Source of the DNA: CAVQBP01 sp964448105
GTDB lineage: Bacteria; Bacteroidota; Ignavibacteria; Ignavibacteriales; Ignavibacteriaceae
Reading direction: 5' to 3'
Assembly: GCA_964448105.1 (NCBI GenBank)
Contig: CAYUVK010000010.1
Span: forward strand, 1 to 64,000
DNA: 64,000 bases
Positions within the stretch are counted from its first letter, which is position 1, and the number at the start of each line of letters is the position of its first letter. The notes beneath the pieces are model-generated. The model saw only the letters and a list, made by a program, of their open reading frames with translations, was not told where the DNA came from and ran no database searches. The translations under genes and the position numbers were made by a program. This document shows positions 8,920 through 18,659 of this stretch, in pieces.

Positions 8920-9618
8920 TTATAATTTTTCAAAAGAAATAAATTCTTCAAGTTCTTTCTTTTCTGGAGTGTCCGGCCATTCAACAGGAATACCCAAAGG
9001 TGTTATACATACTCTTGTATAATTATCAGGTATTTGTAAAACATCTTTTGTTACTTTTTCAGATATTGCATCTGTGATAAAAACAGTGCCGTAACCCAAA
9101 GCTCTTGCAGCCAGTAATAAATATCCTGCAGCTAAAGGACCATCCCAATGGTTGTAACCAGGGAATGTTGAATTATTATCGGTTAGAATTACAATGTAAA
9201 CCGGTGCAGATAGATAATTGTCGAATATCCCCGTAACCTTTTCTTTATATTCTTCAATAGATTCGGTTTTATTAGTACTATTTTCATATCTAGCTAGGGA
9301 TTCATTTATACATGCCTGTTTCATTTGTTGGATTTTATTTTTATCACGTATTACTAAAAACTTCCACGGCTGCTGATTCCCTGCAGTAGGCGCCATCCTG
9401 GCAGCATCTATTATTTTAATTATATTTTCTTCAGGTATAGGATCGGGTTTAAATTTTCTAACGGATCTTCTCTTTTGAAAAACATCCCATATATTTGTAA
9501 TCCTGTCAGCTGATTTATCTATTGAGTTTGGGGGGCTTGTAGTATTAGTGGTGGAATTTTCCTGGGCAAATAATAAAGATGCAGTAAGAAAGAATATGCA
9601 GAAAACAATAGTTTTCAT
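8920..9618 (-). CDS. Exported nitroreductase-family flavoprotein
   Basis: 232 aa. After a Sec-type signal peptide (MKTIVFCIFFLTASLLFA, then QE) and a Ser/Thr/Asn-rich linker to about residue 42 comes a standard nitroreductase domain: RRSVRKF (50-56) binds FMN phosphate, followed by APTAGNQQPW and, near the C-terminus, a GYGTVFI segment. Such enzymes normally use cytoplasmic NAD(P)H and FMN, so a signal peptide is unusual. The cofactor source and electron donor outside the cytoplasm are unclear. The stretch 8852-8919 after it holds no feature I recognise. Confidence 0.85.
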   Translation of the reverse strand: MKTIVFCIFFLTASLLFAQENSTTNTTSPPNSIDKSADRITNIWDVFQKRRSVRKFKPDPIPEENIIKIIDAARMAPTAGNQQPWKFLVIRDKNKIQQMKQACINESLARYENSTNKTESIEEYKEKVTGIFDNYLSAPVYIVILTDNNSTFPGYNHWDGPLAAGYLLLAARALGYGTVFITDAISEKVTKDVLQIPDNYTRVCITPLGIPVEWPDTPEKKELEEFISFEKL

Positions 9619-9729
9619 GTTTATCTCCGTTATTTAACTGGATAAAAATGGGTTTATTCATCAATCATTAACGAGATGCTGCTTTAATCTGATAAACAAA
9701 AGTAAAAATATTATTAATGATAATCATCT

Positions 9730-10185
9730 TTAGATTGGTTCAAGGATTTTTTCAATATGATGCTTTAAATGCCGGAGGTAATCTTCAATCACAAATTTCA
9801 ATGTAACGGGATTTTCTTTACCGATATTGCAGGGATTATCTAAAACATTGCCGGGAAGGGCATCAATTAATTTGCTTATGTGAAGATTGTATTGGTAAAA
9901 ATGCTCTACCAGGTCTGACCAGTTCATTTCATTATAGTGCTGAATTTCAACCCAGCGATCCTGGTTGTAAACAGGGAAATTTCCGGCGATATTTTGTGCC
10001 CCTCGAACGAAACGCTGATGGTTGTTGGAAGCTGAATCGATCAAGTGTCCGAGTATTTCCTTTTTTGACCATTTATTTGGATTTTCCTTTTTTCCTGCAG
10101 TCTCAGGAGAGATTTTTAATATCTCCGGTTTGGCAGCAGTAATAGCTTCTCTTATTTTTTCTGATGTTGAATTTTCATTTGACAT
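9730..10185 (-). CDS. DinB-family putative metalloenzyme
   Basis: 151 aa, a four-helix-bundle DinB/YfiT type protein. The usual metal triad appears as H47 (ILGHLIDS), H139 and H143 (near LRHLKHHIEK). Members include bacillithiol or mycothiol transferases and many proteins of unknown role; the substrate is not evident. A second DinB-like gene lies at 57028-57495. It is transcribed alone or with the upstream AhpD-like gene, 131 nt away. Confidence 0.8.
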   Translation of the reverse strand: MSNENSTSEKIREAITAAKPEILKISPETAGKKENPNKWSKKEILGHLIDSASNNHQRFVRGAQNIAGNFPVYNQDRWVEIQHYNEMNWSDLVEHFYQYNLHISKLIDALPGNVLDNPCNIGKENPVTLKFVIEDYLRHLKHHIEKILEPI

Positions 10186-10316
10186 GAAATTTTCCTTTTA
10201 ATTGAGATTAATTATTGAATTGAAACTATACAAAATGATAAAATTTAATGGGTTTATCCAAAAAATATGGAATCAGTTTTAAAATTATAGAATAGATCCT
10301 CTAAAGATACTTATCA

Positions 10317-10670
10317 TTATTTTGAAGAATAGTATTCGAGTACATTCATGGCAAACCTTGCAGATGCAGTTCCCCGTCCGCCACTCATTTCAATTCCCAC
10401 TTCGATTGATTCAATTATTTCATCTTCGGCAGCTCCATCATTAAGAGCTTGCTTAATATGCCATTCCATACATGACTCACAATTAATTACAACGGAAATT
10501 CCTATGGCAATTAATTCTTTTTGCTTTTTATTTAATTTACCGTCCTGGTATGTCTTCTGTTCCATATCCACAAAGGATTGATAGACTTTGGATCTCTTTA
10601 AAAAATAGGAATGTGCTTTTTTTCTGGTTGATACAATTTGTTCAATTTTTTCTTTATCTAAATTTTCCAT
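10317..10670 (-). CDS. Carboxymuconolactone decarboxylase / AhpD-like protein
   Basis: 117 aa, all-alpha. NCESCMEWHIKQAL (63-76) contains the AhpD-type CxxC pair C64/C67 with H71, the signature of small peroxidase-like members of the CMD family. It is likely a thiol-based reductase or peroxidase component. It follows the GNAT gene by 30 nt on the same strand, so the two may be co-transcribed. No AhpC homologue is nearby. Confidence 0.82.
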   Translation of the reverse strand: MENLDKEKIEQIVSTRKKAHSYFLKRSKVYQSFVDMEQKTYQDGKLNKKQKELIAIGISVVINCESCMEWHIKQALNDGAAEDEIIESIEVGIEMSGGRGTASARFAMNVLEYYSSK

Positions 10671-10700
10671 TTCTTATAACACTTGGTTATTAATAATTAA

Positions 10701-11516
10701 TTATCCGCAGTACCCGGCTGCTCGGTTAAAAATATATTTTGGCTGCCAGCTTACTTCTTTGCCTAGTACCATCCTGGGTGCCGTTGAATATGGCTGGCAT
10801 CCTTTAGTCTTTAAAAAATCTAGAGCAGTTTTATTTTCCGATGGAATTATTGTTCTTGTTTTACCTAAGCTTAATTTAAATTTTAGCAGCTCCAAACCTG
10901 CTTCGGGAATTTTGGCAAAGATTAATCCGCTTCCCAGGTCAGGCAGGTATACTCCTTCAATATTATTTGATTTCTCTTTCTTATAAATCCAGCCTGTCGG
11001 TAAAAACCTTTTTATGAATTCAAATCTTTTTTCTCCTGTTATTTCTTCATCAAACTTTTTCAACAAAAGAGAGTCATCTTCTTTAATCTTTTTAATGTTA
11101 ATATCCCTTTCATAAATCCGGAAATTTGATTCAACTTTAAAAAAATGATATTCTGAACTGACTTCGAAACCAATTTTTTTATAAATGTTTTTCCCCATTT
11201 CACTTGCAATTAATAATTGACATGTACATCCTTTACTGTTGAAGTAATTTACCAAATGTTTTGTTATTTCATGTCCTATCCCTCTTCTTCTATATTCGGG
11301 GGGTACCAAAATGTTTCCCAGCCAGCCGACAGATTCATTTAAAATTCCGTTTCCAAATCCGACTATTTTATTATTCTGTTCTGCAACAATTGGATAGAAA
11401 TAAGAATAACCGAAATGAAATGAGATAAGATCGGGGAGATCCATGTTCCAATCTTCCGGCGGAAAATTTTTTAATAGATTTATTTCCGATTTTAATAGCT
11501 GTCTGATCTTAATCAT
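10701..11516 (-). CDS. GNAT-family N-acetyltransferase
   Basis: 271 aa. The N-terminal domain (1-130) is GNAT: NILVPPEYRRRGIGHEI (68-84) contains the acetyl-CoA pyrophosphate loop RRRGIG, followed by IYKKIGFE. The C-terminal half (about 130-260) looks like a second, degenerate acetyltransferase-type domain without a clear CoA loop. The substrate is unknown. It is probably the first gene of a short minus-strand unit with the AhpD-like gene. Confidence 0.8.
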   Translation of the reverse strand: MIKIRQLLKSEINLLKNFPPEDWNMDLPDLISFHFGYSYFYPIVAEQNNKIVGFGNGILNESVGWLGNILVPPEYRRRGIGHEITKHLVNYFNSKGCTCQLLIASEMGKNIYKKIGFEVSSEYHFFKVESNFRIYERDINIKKIKEDDSLLLKKFDEEITGEKRFEFIKRFLPTGWIYKKEKSNNIEGVYLPDLGSGLIFAKIPEAGLELLKFKLSLGKTRTIIPSENKTALDFLKTKGCQPYSTAPRMVLGKEVSWQPKYIFNRAAGYCG

Positions 11517-11843
11517 TCTATTTGATTTTTTTTGATTATAAAAATGTGAAAAAAGAGCCCTTTAATCTGATTTTAAATCGATAGCCGGTTTGTAAATTAA
11601 ATAGAAAAATTCATAAAAGACAAAGAAAAGCTTCTATTATCTCATAAAATGATTTATAAAAAAACTTGAAATTTCCTTGCCTATTAATAATAAAAAAAGT
11701 TTATTTGTAATGGACATGAGGAGTTTTGGGGAATGCGATTAAAAGTTTTGATCAACACTATTCTAAATTCTGAAAAATTTCAGACTAACTTCTCTTCATA
11801 TTATTACAATCAAAATATTATAATAAGAATAATAAGATAAATT
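11517..11843. other. Divergent intergenic region
   Basis: 327 nt, very AT-rich, separating the minus-strand GNAT gene from plus-strand membrane-protein genes. I see no clear hairpin, repeat or RNA gene, and no promoter I would defend. Confidence 0.35.
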
Positions 11844-12222
11844 ATGTCCAGATATATAAATTTACCTTTGGCATATGCTTTTCAAATAATTTGGTGTCTC
11901 ACTTGGACTTTCATGGTATATTTATTTGGTTATAGAGGTATGGCATTTGGAGTTGTAGGGGCATTAAGACCAATAGTTTTAAAAATGGAGCGTATTTCAA
12001 AAAATGAATTGCCCCTGGAAACAGAATTACTTAATACTTTTATATTCTGTAATTACATTTTCCGGTCTGATCATCCTGTTTTATTTAATTGATATATCTT
12101 TGCTGCCCATGAATTTTGTTCCACTGAATAGACCAAATATATTTTTATCATTTCTTCCTATATTCTTGTTAGTGCACGGTATTATCGGGCTTATTTATCT
12201 ATATGTTAATGCTAAGGAATAA
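11844..12222 (+). pseudogene. Small membrane-protein gene, apparently frameshifted
   Basis: The first frame (11844-12092) encodes a start and one hydrophobic segment ending in a basic stretch around KMERISKNELPLETELLN. It then becomes non-hydrophobic and stops. The +1 frame (12004-12222) carries on with two further hydrophobic helices (LILLYSVITFSGLIILFYLI and FLPIFLLVHGIIGLIYLY). Joined near 12036 the two give a coherent three-helix protein of about 125 aa. A one-base indel, real or a sequencing error, is the simplest explanation. Two separate tiny genes are possible. No family recognised. Confidence 0.4.
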
Positions 12223-12340
12223 TCATACTATTAAATCTAGAATGGCCATAAAAGTAATATATATTACAGCGTAATGAATTAGTTCTGAAATCAAAAACAT
12301 GTGGTTGATTAATTTGCAAATAACATTAATTAGATAAATT

Positions 12341-13285
12341 ATGAGAGAAGATGGAAATATTGTAAACCAGTATCTTATTAATTTTATCGGCATAATTTTG
12401 ATCATTATTGGAATTATTACCGCTTTCTTTGCACCTTTGGAAATATACAGCTATTATTTTTTTACCGAAGGCGGCAGATTCTATTATGAAGGTTTTGGTT
12501 TCGGTTCATTTATGTTCGGCAGTATTGCTGTACAGATTATAGGTTATTACATAATTGCAGCAATATTTATCCCTCTTGGGTATGGACACTTAAAGAAAAA
12601 AAAATGGATTCAGAAGGTCTCTTTGACTTTCTTGTGGGTTTGGTTGATTATCGGACTTCCAATTTTAGCCTTCTTTCTATTTGTCTTTGTCTCTACAAAA
12701 CAGCCTTCGGTTTTAATTGTTTTATTTAGCATTATCCTTTGCATCCTGCTTTATACATTAATTCCTTATCTTTTAATAAAATTTTATAAAAGCAAGACTA
12801 CTTCGTTAATATTACTTAACAATGAGAATAATTTTAATATAATTCGAAAATATCCGGTTCCATTATTAGTAATTATCACATTATATTTATTCTATATTTT
12901 AGTACTCCATCTTTTACTTTTATTCAAGGGTATTTTTCCATTCTTTGGTAACTGGTTATTTGGTATTGAAGGAGCAATAACTATTACAATATCAATATTG
13001 TACCTAATAGCACTTATTGTCGGGACAATAAATTATAAGTTGTTATCCTGGTGGGCATCAGTAATATATTTTAGTTTTTTCATAATATCTTTAATTATAA
13101 CATTATTTTCATCGAATTTAACAGAAATTATTACAATATTAAAATTTCCCCCAACAGAAGCTAACGCGTTATTGAATATACCATTGGAGAGTATTCATTT
13201 ATCTTTAATTTTCGGCATCCCATTAATTTTAACAATTGGATTAACTATTTATTCAAGAAAGTATTTTATAAAGTTAAGACTATAA
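12341..13285 (+). CDS. Multi-pass membrane protein, unknown function
   Basis: 314 aa, with about eight strongly hydrophobic segments (near residues 12-32, 50-78, 92-116, 122-147, 170-197, 210-230, 236-258 and 285-305) separated by short lysine-rich loops. There is no catalytic motif, no cysteine pattern and no signal peptide beyond the first helix. It follows the frameshifted membrane gene by 118 nt. I do not recognise a family; a permease or envelope-stress membrane protein would be a guess. Confidence 0.6.
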   Translation: MREDGNIVNQYLINFIGIILIIIGIITAFFAPLEIYSYYFFTEGGRFYYEGFGFGSFMFGSIAVQIIGYYIIAAIFIPLGYGHLKKKKWIQKVSLTFLWVWLIIGLPILAFFLFVFVSTKQPSVLIVLFSIILCILLYTLIPYLLIKFYKSKTTSLILLNNENNFNIIRKYPVPLLVIITLYLFYILVLHLLLLFKGIFPFFGNWLFGIEGAITITISILYLIALIVGTINYKLLSWWASVIYFSFFIISLIITLFSSNLTEIITILKFPPTEANALLNIPLESIHLSLIFGIPLILTIGLTIYSRKYFIKLRL

Positions 13286-13389
13286 ATATGAAACAAATAG
13301 AATAAAACTAATCAATGATTTTTTTCTTAAAGCTTGGATAAAAATTCATTTAATCAAGAATTTTTTATTTTGTAATATCGTTCTGGAAT

Positions 13390-15156
13390 TCAATCAACAT
13401 TTTTAATAATTTTATAGAACTCATCTGCATTAACAAAACCGGTAATTCTTTTCACTTCATCCCCTTTTTTATTAAGAATTAGAACCGTAGGAACTCCGAC
13501 AATATTGAATTTATTTCTTAATGATTCTACTTCGGGAGATAATGATTTTGTCATATCTGCTTTTAATGTAATATATTCTTTAGAAGCTTTTATAACATTC
13601 GGATTTGAAAAAGTAGATGCATCAAGCTCTTTGCAGGGTATGCACCAATCGGCATAAAAGTCAATTATAATTGGCTTATCGGTATTAGATAGTGCAATAT
13701 TATTCGAGTAATGCCGCCAGTCGATTGATTGTTTTTCGGATGGGATTAAAGCATAAACAGCAACCAGGATTAAAATTACTGAAAAGGCTATTTTAAAAAT
13801 TCTAAATACTTTAACCTTATTAGCTAATTTATCAACAAACAAAAGATATAAAGCTGCTAAAATCATATAAACCGGCAGAACAAAACCGGAAAATGATTCC
13901 GGCAGTATTGGGACAAGAAAATAAATTGCCATTCCAAGAAGTATAAATCCGAAAACATGTTTTACACCATCCATCCATTCACCGGCTCTCGGCAGCTTTT
14001 TAATTTTACCTGAAAATATTGCTAGGAATAGATAAGGAAATCCTAATCCAAGCGATAAAACAAAAAACATTAAAAAGCCGTAAAGAGGATCTCCTTTTGC
14101 AGCAACATAGGTTACCAATCCTAAAACAAAGGGACCGATGCAGGGAGCGGCAACAATTCCCATTGTTAAGCCCATAAAGAAAGCACCGTACAATCCACCC
14201 TTTGCACCTCCGGCTTTTGCAACTAAAGCATTAGGCAGTTTAAACTCGTATACGCCAAACATGCTTAATGAAAGAATTACAAAGACCAGGGCAACAAAAA
14301 TTATTACAAAAGTATTTTGAAGCAGTGAGCCGAAGACTGACCCGGTTAATGATGTAACTACTCCAATTACGGAATATGTAATCGACATTCCGACCAGGAA
14401 CATCAATCCCATAAAGAAAAGCTTTTTTGTGCTTCCTTCGCTCTGCCCGCCGAAGTAGCCAATTGTAATAGGGATAAGGGGATAAACACACGGTGTTAGA
14501 TTTAAAGCTAGTCCGCCGAGAAAAACAAAAATTAATCCGAGCAATAAACCCGAACTTTGTAAAGTGGAAGAAATTGAATTGCTACTGCTTTCATTATTTG
14601 AAGCTAATGAAGAGTAGCTTAAATCAATATCTTTAAAAATATCCTGGTTGATTTCACTTATGGCCGAGGTACTTTTTGCAACTTCAATGTTAATTGTGTC
14701 TTTCACTGAGGTCGGAGGTAAACATGTTGCATTATTGCACGCTTGATAATTTAATGTAACAACAACCGGGTGTTCTCCCGGGGACAAATTTTTATTAACT
14801 TTAACAAGACTTGCTATTAAAATATCGTCCTGCCATACAGATAAAGGATTATCTGAAAAAGCTAATATTAAATCATGTGCCTTCGGATATAAAGTCTTCT
14901 CTATATTAAAATCTTTATTTTCTATTGTCAACTTAGTAGGGATAAGATAATCATCGTACGGTTTGTTGGAATTAATATGCCACGAGCTGTCAATCTTTGC
15001 TTTCACAGCTAATTTTATTTCGCCGCCTGGGTAAACTTTATCGAAAGATCTATATGTTTTAATCTTTACTAGATTATTCTTTATACCGAATTGGGGATAG
15101 CTTAATGAGGTAAAAAATAAAACGGCAAATAATAATATTGATAATTTCGTTTTCAT
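13390..15156 (-). CDS. dsbD: Thiol:disulfide interchange protein DsbD
   Basis: 588 aa, three-part DsbD. After a signal peptide, the periplasmic N-domain carries C140/C145 (QACNNATC). The membrane domain of about eight helices (203-470) carries the exchange cysteines C223 (LTPCVYP) and C339 (APCIGP). The C-terminal thioredoxin domain carries C505/C508 (DWCIPCKE). It moves electrons from cytoplasmic thioredoxin to periplasmic protein thiols. It lies 14 nt downstream of nadE, so they are probably co-transcribed. Confidence 0.93.
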   Translation of the reverse strand: MKTKLSILLFAVLFFTSLSYPQFGIKNNLVKIKTYRSFDKVYPGGEIKLAVKAKIDSSWHINSNKPYDDYLIPTKLTIENKDFNIEKTLYPKAHDLILAFSDNPLSVWQDDILIASLVKVNKNLSPGEHPVVVTLNYQACNNATCLPPTSVKDTINIEVAKSTSAISEINQDIFKDIDLSYSSLASNNESSSNSISSTLQSSGLLLGLIFVFLGGLALNLTPCVYPLIPITIGYFGGQSEGSTKKLFFMGLMFLVGMSITYSVIGVVTSLTGSVFGSLLQNTFVIIFVALVFVILSLSMFGVYEFKLPNALVAKAGGAKGGLYGAFFMGLTMGIVAAPCIGPFVLGLVTYVAAKGDPLYGFLMFFVLSLGLGFPYLFLAIFSGKIKKLPRAGEWMDGVKHVFGFILLGMAIYFLVPILPESFSGFVLPVYMILAALYLLFVDKLANKVKVFRIFKIAFSVILILVAVYALIPSEKQSIDWRHYSNNIALSNTDKPIIIDFYADWCIPCKELDASTFSNPNVIKASKEYITLKADMTKSLSPEVESLRNKFNIVGVPTVLILNKKGDEVKRITGFVNADEFYKIIKNVD

Positions 15157-15170
15157 AATTATAATTTATG

Positions 15171-16838
15171 TTATTTAACAATTGGTGCCGGCTGCGGCAT
15201 ATTTTTTCTCCAGCCTTGAACAATCGGGTACCTTCTTCCAAACCCGAAGGCCTTTTTCGAAACTCTTAAAGCAGGAGCAGCCTGTTTTCTTTTAAATTCG
15301 TTTAAATCGACTAATCTCAAAACATCTCTCACTACATTTTCATCCCCGATAATTTCGGATATTTCTTTAAATTCTTTATTCTCTTCCAGATACATTTTTA
15401 ATATCCTATCAAGTAAATGATAAGGCGGAAGAGAATCCTCATCTTTCTGTTCATGTTTTAATTCTGCAGAGGGAGCTTTTGTAATTATTTCCTGAGGAAT
15501 TATTTCTTTATCCCTATTTATATAGTTGACTATTTTATAAACATCGGTTTTATACACATCCGCGATTACTGCAAGACCGCCACTCATATCTCCGTAAAGC
15601 GTGCAATATCCGACTGCCATTTCCGATTTATTTCCTGTGGTTAACAGCAGGTAACTAAATTTGTTGGTAAATGCCATTAAATAAATGCTTCTAATTCTTG
15701 CCTGAATATTTTCTTCCGTAATATTCATCGGTAAATTTTTAAAAGCCGGTTCAAGCATTTCCAGAGCCTTATCAAAAACAGGTTGAATTGAAATATTTTC
15801 AGATGAGATGCCTAAATTCTTAATTAGTTTCTCCGCATCTTTTATACTCCCTTCGGTTGAATATTGAGAGGGCATAAGAATTACATGAACGTTTTCTTTA
15901 CCCAAAGCCTGAACTGCAATATAAGCAATAAGTGCGGAATCAATACCGCCGCTTAATCCTAAAACAACTTCTTTAAATTTTAATTTATCACAGTACTCTT
16001 TTACTCCGAATATCAATGCCGAAAGCACTTCTTTTTCAAAACTTTCTTCTGATTTATCTATCGAAGTATATTTTTTGTCCGTATCAAAAATGAAATAGTC
16101 TTCATTATAGATATCGCCAAGCAAAACCAGTTCACCTTTTTTATTAAAGCACATACTTGCACCGTCAAAAATTAATTCTGTTTGTGCTCCAACTGTACAG
16201 ACATAAGCCAAAGGAATATTTTCATTCTTTGTCAGCACGGAAAGCATCTCTTTTCTCTGCTCTCTTTTGCCGTAAGAATAAGGGCTTGCGGAAATATTAA
16301 CCAAAATGGTAGCACCTTTTTCTATTATTTTCTTTACCGGGTCCGTGCTGTATCTTCTTTTATACCAGTAATCGGCATCATTCCAGATATCTTCACAAAT
16401 TGATATTCCCAGTTTTTCTCCTTTAAATTCATAAGTAAAAATATCCTTTGCCGGATCGAAATATCTCATTTCATCAAAAACATCATAATTTGGAATTAAA
16501 GATTTATGCTGGACAAATTGGATTTTACCATTATAACATAAAACAGCAGAGTTGTGAATATCTGTTCCAATCCTATCATTATCTTCGGTAATGGTTCCAA
16601 AAATTAATCCGGTTCCTGATGTAATTCCGGCAATCTCATTGGATGCAGCAGAAACCGCATTTCTGAATTCCTCCTTTTCAACTAAATCCAAAGGAGGATA
16701 TCCGATAAGTGCCAATTCCGGGAATATCACCAGGTCAGCTCCATCATTTATTCCTTTTTGATAGCCTTCTAAGATTTTCTTTTTATTGAATTCCAGATCA
16801 CCAATTATTGTATTTATCTGACAAAGTGCTATTTTCAT
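15171..16838 (-). CDS. nadE: Glutamine-dependent NAD+ synthetase
   Basis: 555 aa, two-domain enzyme. The N-terminal nitrilase-type glutaminase has the triad E41 (FPELALIGYPP), K112 (QHKSLIPNYDVF) and C148 (SICEDIW). The C-terminal synthetase has the ATP-loop SGGIDSAL (295-302). It converts nicotinate adenine dinucleotide, ATP and glutamine into NAD+ in the cytoplasm. It is the first gene of a short unit with dsbD. Confidence 0.95.
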   Translation of the reverse strand: MKIALCQINTIIGDLEFNKKKILEGYQKGINDGADLVIFPELALIGYPPLDLVEKEEFRNAVSAASNEIAGITSGTGLIFGTITEDNDRIGTDIHNSAVLCYNGKIQFVQHKSLIPNYDVFDEMRYFDPAKDIFTYEFKGEKLGISICEDIWNDADYWYKRRYSTDPVKKIIEKGATILVNISASPYSYGKREQRKEMLSVLTKNENIPLAYVCTVGAQTELIFDGASMCFNKKGELVLLGDIYNEDYFIFDTDKKYTSIDKSEESFEKEVLSALIFGVKEYCDKLKFKEVVLGLSGGIDSALIAYIAVQALGKENVHVILMPSQYSTEGSIKDAEKLIKNLGISSENISIQPVFDKALEMLEPAFKNLPMNITEENIQARIRSIYLMAFTNKFSYLLLTTGNKSEMAVGYCTLYGDMSGGLAVIADVYKTDVYKIVNYINRDKEIIPQEIITKAPSAELKHEQKDEDSLPPYHLLDRILKMYLEENKEFKEISEIIGDENVVRDVLRLVDLNEFKRKQAAPALRVSKKAFGFGRRYPIVQGWRKNMPQPAPIVK

Positions 16839-17227
16839 CTTGATCCTTTTGCGGATATGTAAATCTTTTCCACAAAAATATAAAAGTAATCAAGTTCTTA
16901 CAATGCAAGATAATTAGAGTAAATCACAAATCGGTCGATTTTGAATAAAGAAGATTCACGAAATTATAACGTAATTATAAAAGAGTAAGTTCAAGAGCAT
17001 GCAACCATACCGATCATGCATCCATGCGATGTTGGTTGTTTTACACTCTAATTTTACTTCATTAATCCAATTTTTGGTAAAAAATATAATAATAGATTTA
17101 ATTCCATCTATAAGTGTGGTTTTCCGCAATTCAAACTTTTTTACCGGCAATAATATTTCATTACAAGATCCCGAATTTTTTTATTAAAATTACATTGGAA
17201 ATTGTAAGTTTAAATTAAGTTACTAAA
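16839..17227. other. Divergent intergenic region with small inverted repeat
   Basis: 389 nt between nadE (minus) and the PspC gene (plus). A short inverted repeat, CAACCA (17003-17008) and TGGTTG (17034-17039), surrounds a CATGC-rich core of higher GC than its surroundings. This could be an operator or a remnant. Open frames on both strands here have no protein-like character. Confidence 0.35.
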
Positions 17228-17683
17228 ATGAACAAAAAATTATATCGTTCCAGGAAAGATAAAATGATTGGCGGGGTAGCAGGTGGTTTGGGCGAATATT
17301 TTGATATTGATCCTACACTTGTTAGAATAATATTCATTGTTTCTCTTTTTTTAGGCGGATCCGGTATTTTAGCGTATATTATTCTTTGGATTGTAGTTCC
17401 CGAAGAACCCTGGGCATTTTATATGGGAAAAGGTGAAGAAAAAAAAGAAGAAGGTGAAGCACCTAACTTTTCTCAAACAAATACAAATACAAATACAGAG
17501 TATCAAAGAAGTATTGATGAGCGAAGACAGAAAAGATCTACAATAACCGGTGTCATTTTAGTTGTTTTAGGTTTGATCTTTTTAGCGGATAATTTTATTC
17601 CGCGGATTCACTTTTCCGATTTCTTCCCTTTAATTCTTATTGCTGTGGGAATAGGATTACTAATTAATTCAAAAATAAATTAA
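17228..17683 (+). CDS. PspC-domain membrane protein with LiaI-like C-terminal helices
   Basis: 151 aa. The N-terminus KLYRSRKDKMIGGVAGGLGE (4-23), followed by DIDPTLVRIIF and a first helix (34-57), is the PspC domain, a membrane component of phage-shock-like envelope-stress responses. After an acidic, Asn/Thr-rich linker (65-100), two helices (105-123 and 130-146) resemble the LiaI/DUF5668 module. It is one base from the LiaF-like gene, so the two are coupled. No PspA or sensor kinase lies next to them. Confidence 0.85.
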   Translation: MNKKLYRSRKDKMIGGVAGGLGEYFDIDPTLVRIIFIVSLFLGGSGILAYIILWIVVPEEPWAFYMGKGEEKKEEGEAPNFSQTNTNTNTEYQRSIDERRQKRSTITGVILVVLGLIFLADNFIPRIHFSDFFPLILIAVGIGLLINSKIN

Positions 17684-17684
17684 T

Positions 17685-18629
17685 ATGAAAAACAGTCACA
17701 TATTTTGGGGGATCTTTTTTATCGCCCTTGGAGGTTTGATACTCCTAAATAATTTTACATACATATACTTTGATTGGGAAACACTTGCAAAACTCTGGCC
17801 TGTGGTTCTTATTCTTTGGGGATTATCTTTGTTTGTAAAAGATAACAGGTTTGTAAAAGGATTTATTATAGCATTACTCGCTGTATTAATAGCATTAACA
17901 ATTTTTTCTACTTTTAATTTTTTCTTTGATGTCGTTCATTATGAAAACGGCAGATCATTTACCGGTATAGTTATAGATAATGATTCAAATGTAGATACAA
18001 CTAATTATTTCGAACCTTTCAATTTAAATGTTAAAGATTCCAAGCTTGAATTTGAATCCGGTGCGGGGCATTTTGAAATAAACGGAACTTCGGAAGGATT
18101 ATTTTCCGCACGTACGGCAGGTGTAAAAAACAATTATTCAATTAATACTGATACTTATGGTAATAACGCAAATATAAATTTTTTTATGAGGGAAAAACAT
18201 TTTCCATTCGGGCATGGAAAATTAATTAACGATGTGGAGATGAAATTAAACACCGGTCCCGTCTGGAATTTGGATTTTAAAATGGGTGCTGCAGGTGTTT
18301 ATTTGGATTTATCCCCATATAAAATTGAAAATGTTGATATCGGGATGGGTGCTGCCAAATTGAAAGTTAGATTAGGGGACAAGAATGATAGTATTAAGTT
18401 TCACCTGGAAGCCGGTGTTTCTTCTATCGAAATTTTAGTACCCGAATCTTCGGGGTGTGAAATACAATCAGAAACGGTCTTATCAAATAAACATTTTAAC
18501 GGATTTGACAAAATAACTTCAGGACTTTTCAGAACCACCAATTTTGATACTGCTTCAAACAAGATCTACTTATCTTTCAATACAGGGATTTCATCAATTA
18601 AAGTTAACAGGTATTCGGATTGGCAGTAA
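17685..18629 (+). CDS. LiaF-like membrane protein (DUF5668 helices plus toast-rack beta domain)
   Basis: 314 aa. Helices at about 6-24, 37-52 and 58-86 contain the LiaI/LiaF signature IFWGIFFIALGGLILLNNF. The rest, from about 95, is a beta-rich domain with a repeating pattern (FESGAGHFEINGTS, FKMGAAGVYLDLS, IGMGAAKLKVRLGD, HLEAGVSSIEI), as in the toast-rack/LiaF C-terminal family. It probably works with the upstream PspC protein in sensing cell-envelope damage. The partner is inferred from adjacency. Confidence 0.8.
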   Translation: MKNSHIFWGIFFIALGGLILLNNFTYIYFDWETLAKLWPVVLILWGLSLFVKDNRFVKGFIIALLAVLIALTIFSTFNFFFDVVHYENGRSFTGIVIDNDSNVDTTNYFEPFNLNVKDSKLEFESGAGHFEINGTSEGLFSARTAGVKNNYSINTDTYGNNANINFFMREKHFPFGHGKLINDVEMKLNTGPVWNLDFKMGAAGVYLDLSPYKIENVDIGMGAAKLKVRLGDKNDSIKFHLEAGVSSIEILVPESSGCEIQSETVLSNKHFNGFDKITSGLFRTTNFDTASNKIYLSFNTGISSIKVNRYSDWQ

Positions 18630-18659
18630 AAATTCCAATCTTACCTTTATCAAAAAATA

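Noticed and set aside
12223..12405. 60-residue minus-strand frame between membrane genes
   Set aside because: Ile/Met-rich noise overlapping the start of a better plus-strand gene.
16956..17187. Two overlapping open frames on opposite strands
   Set aside because: Their amino-acid make-up is that of random AT-rich DNA, they have no ribosome site, and no conserved features appear in either.
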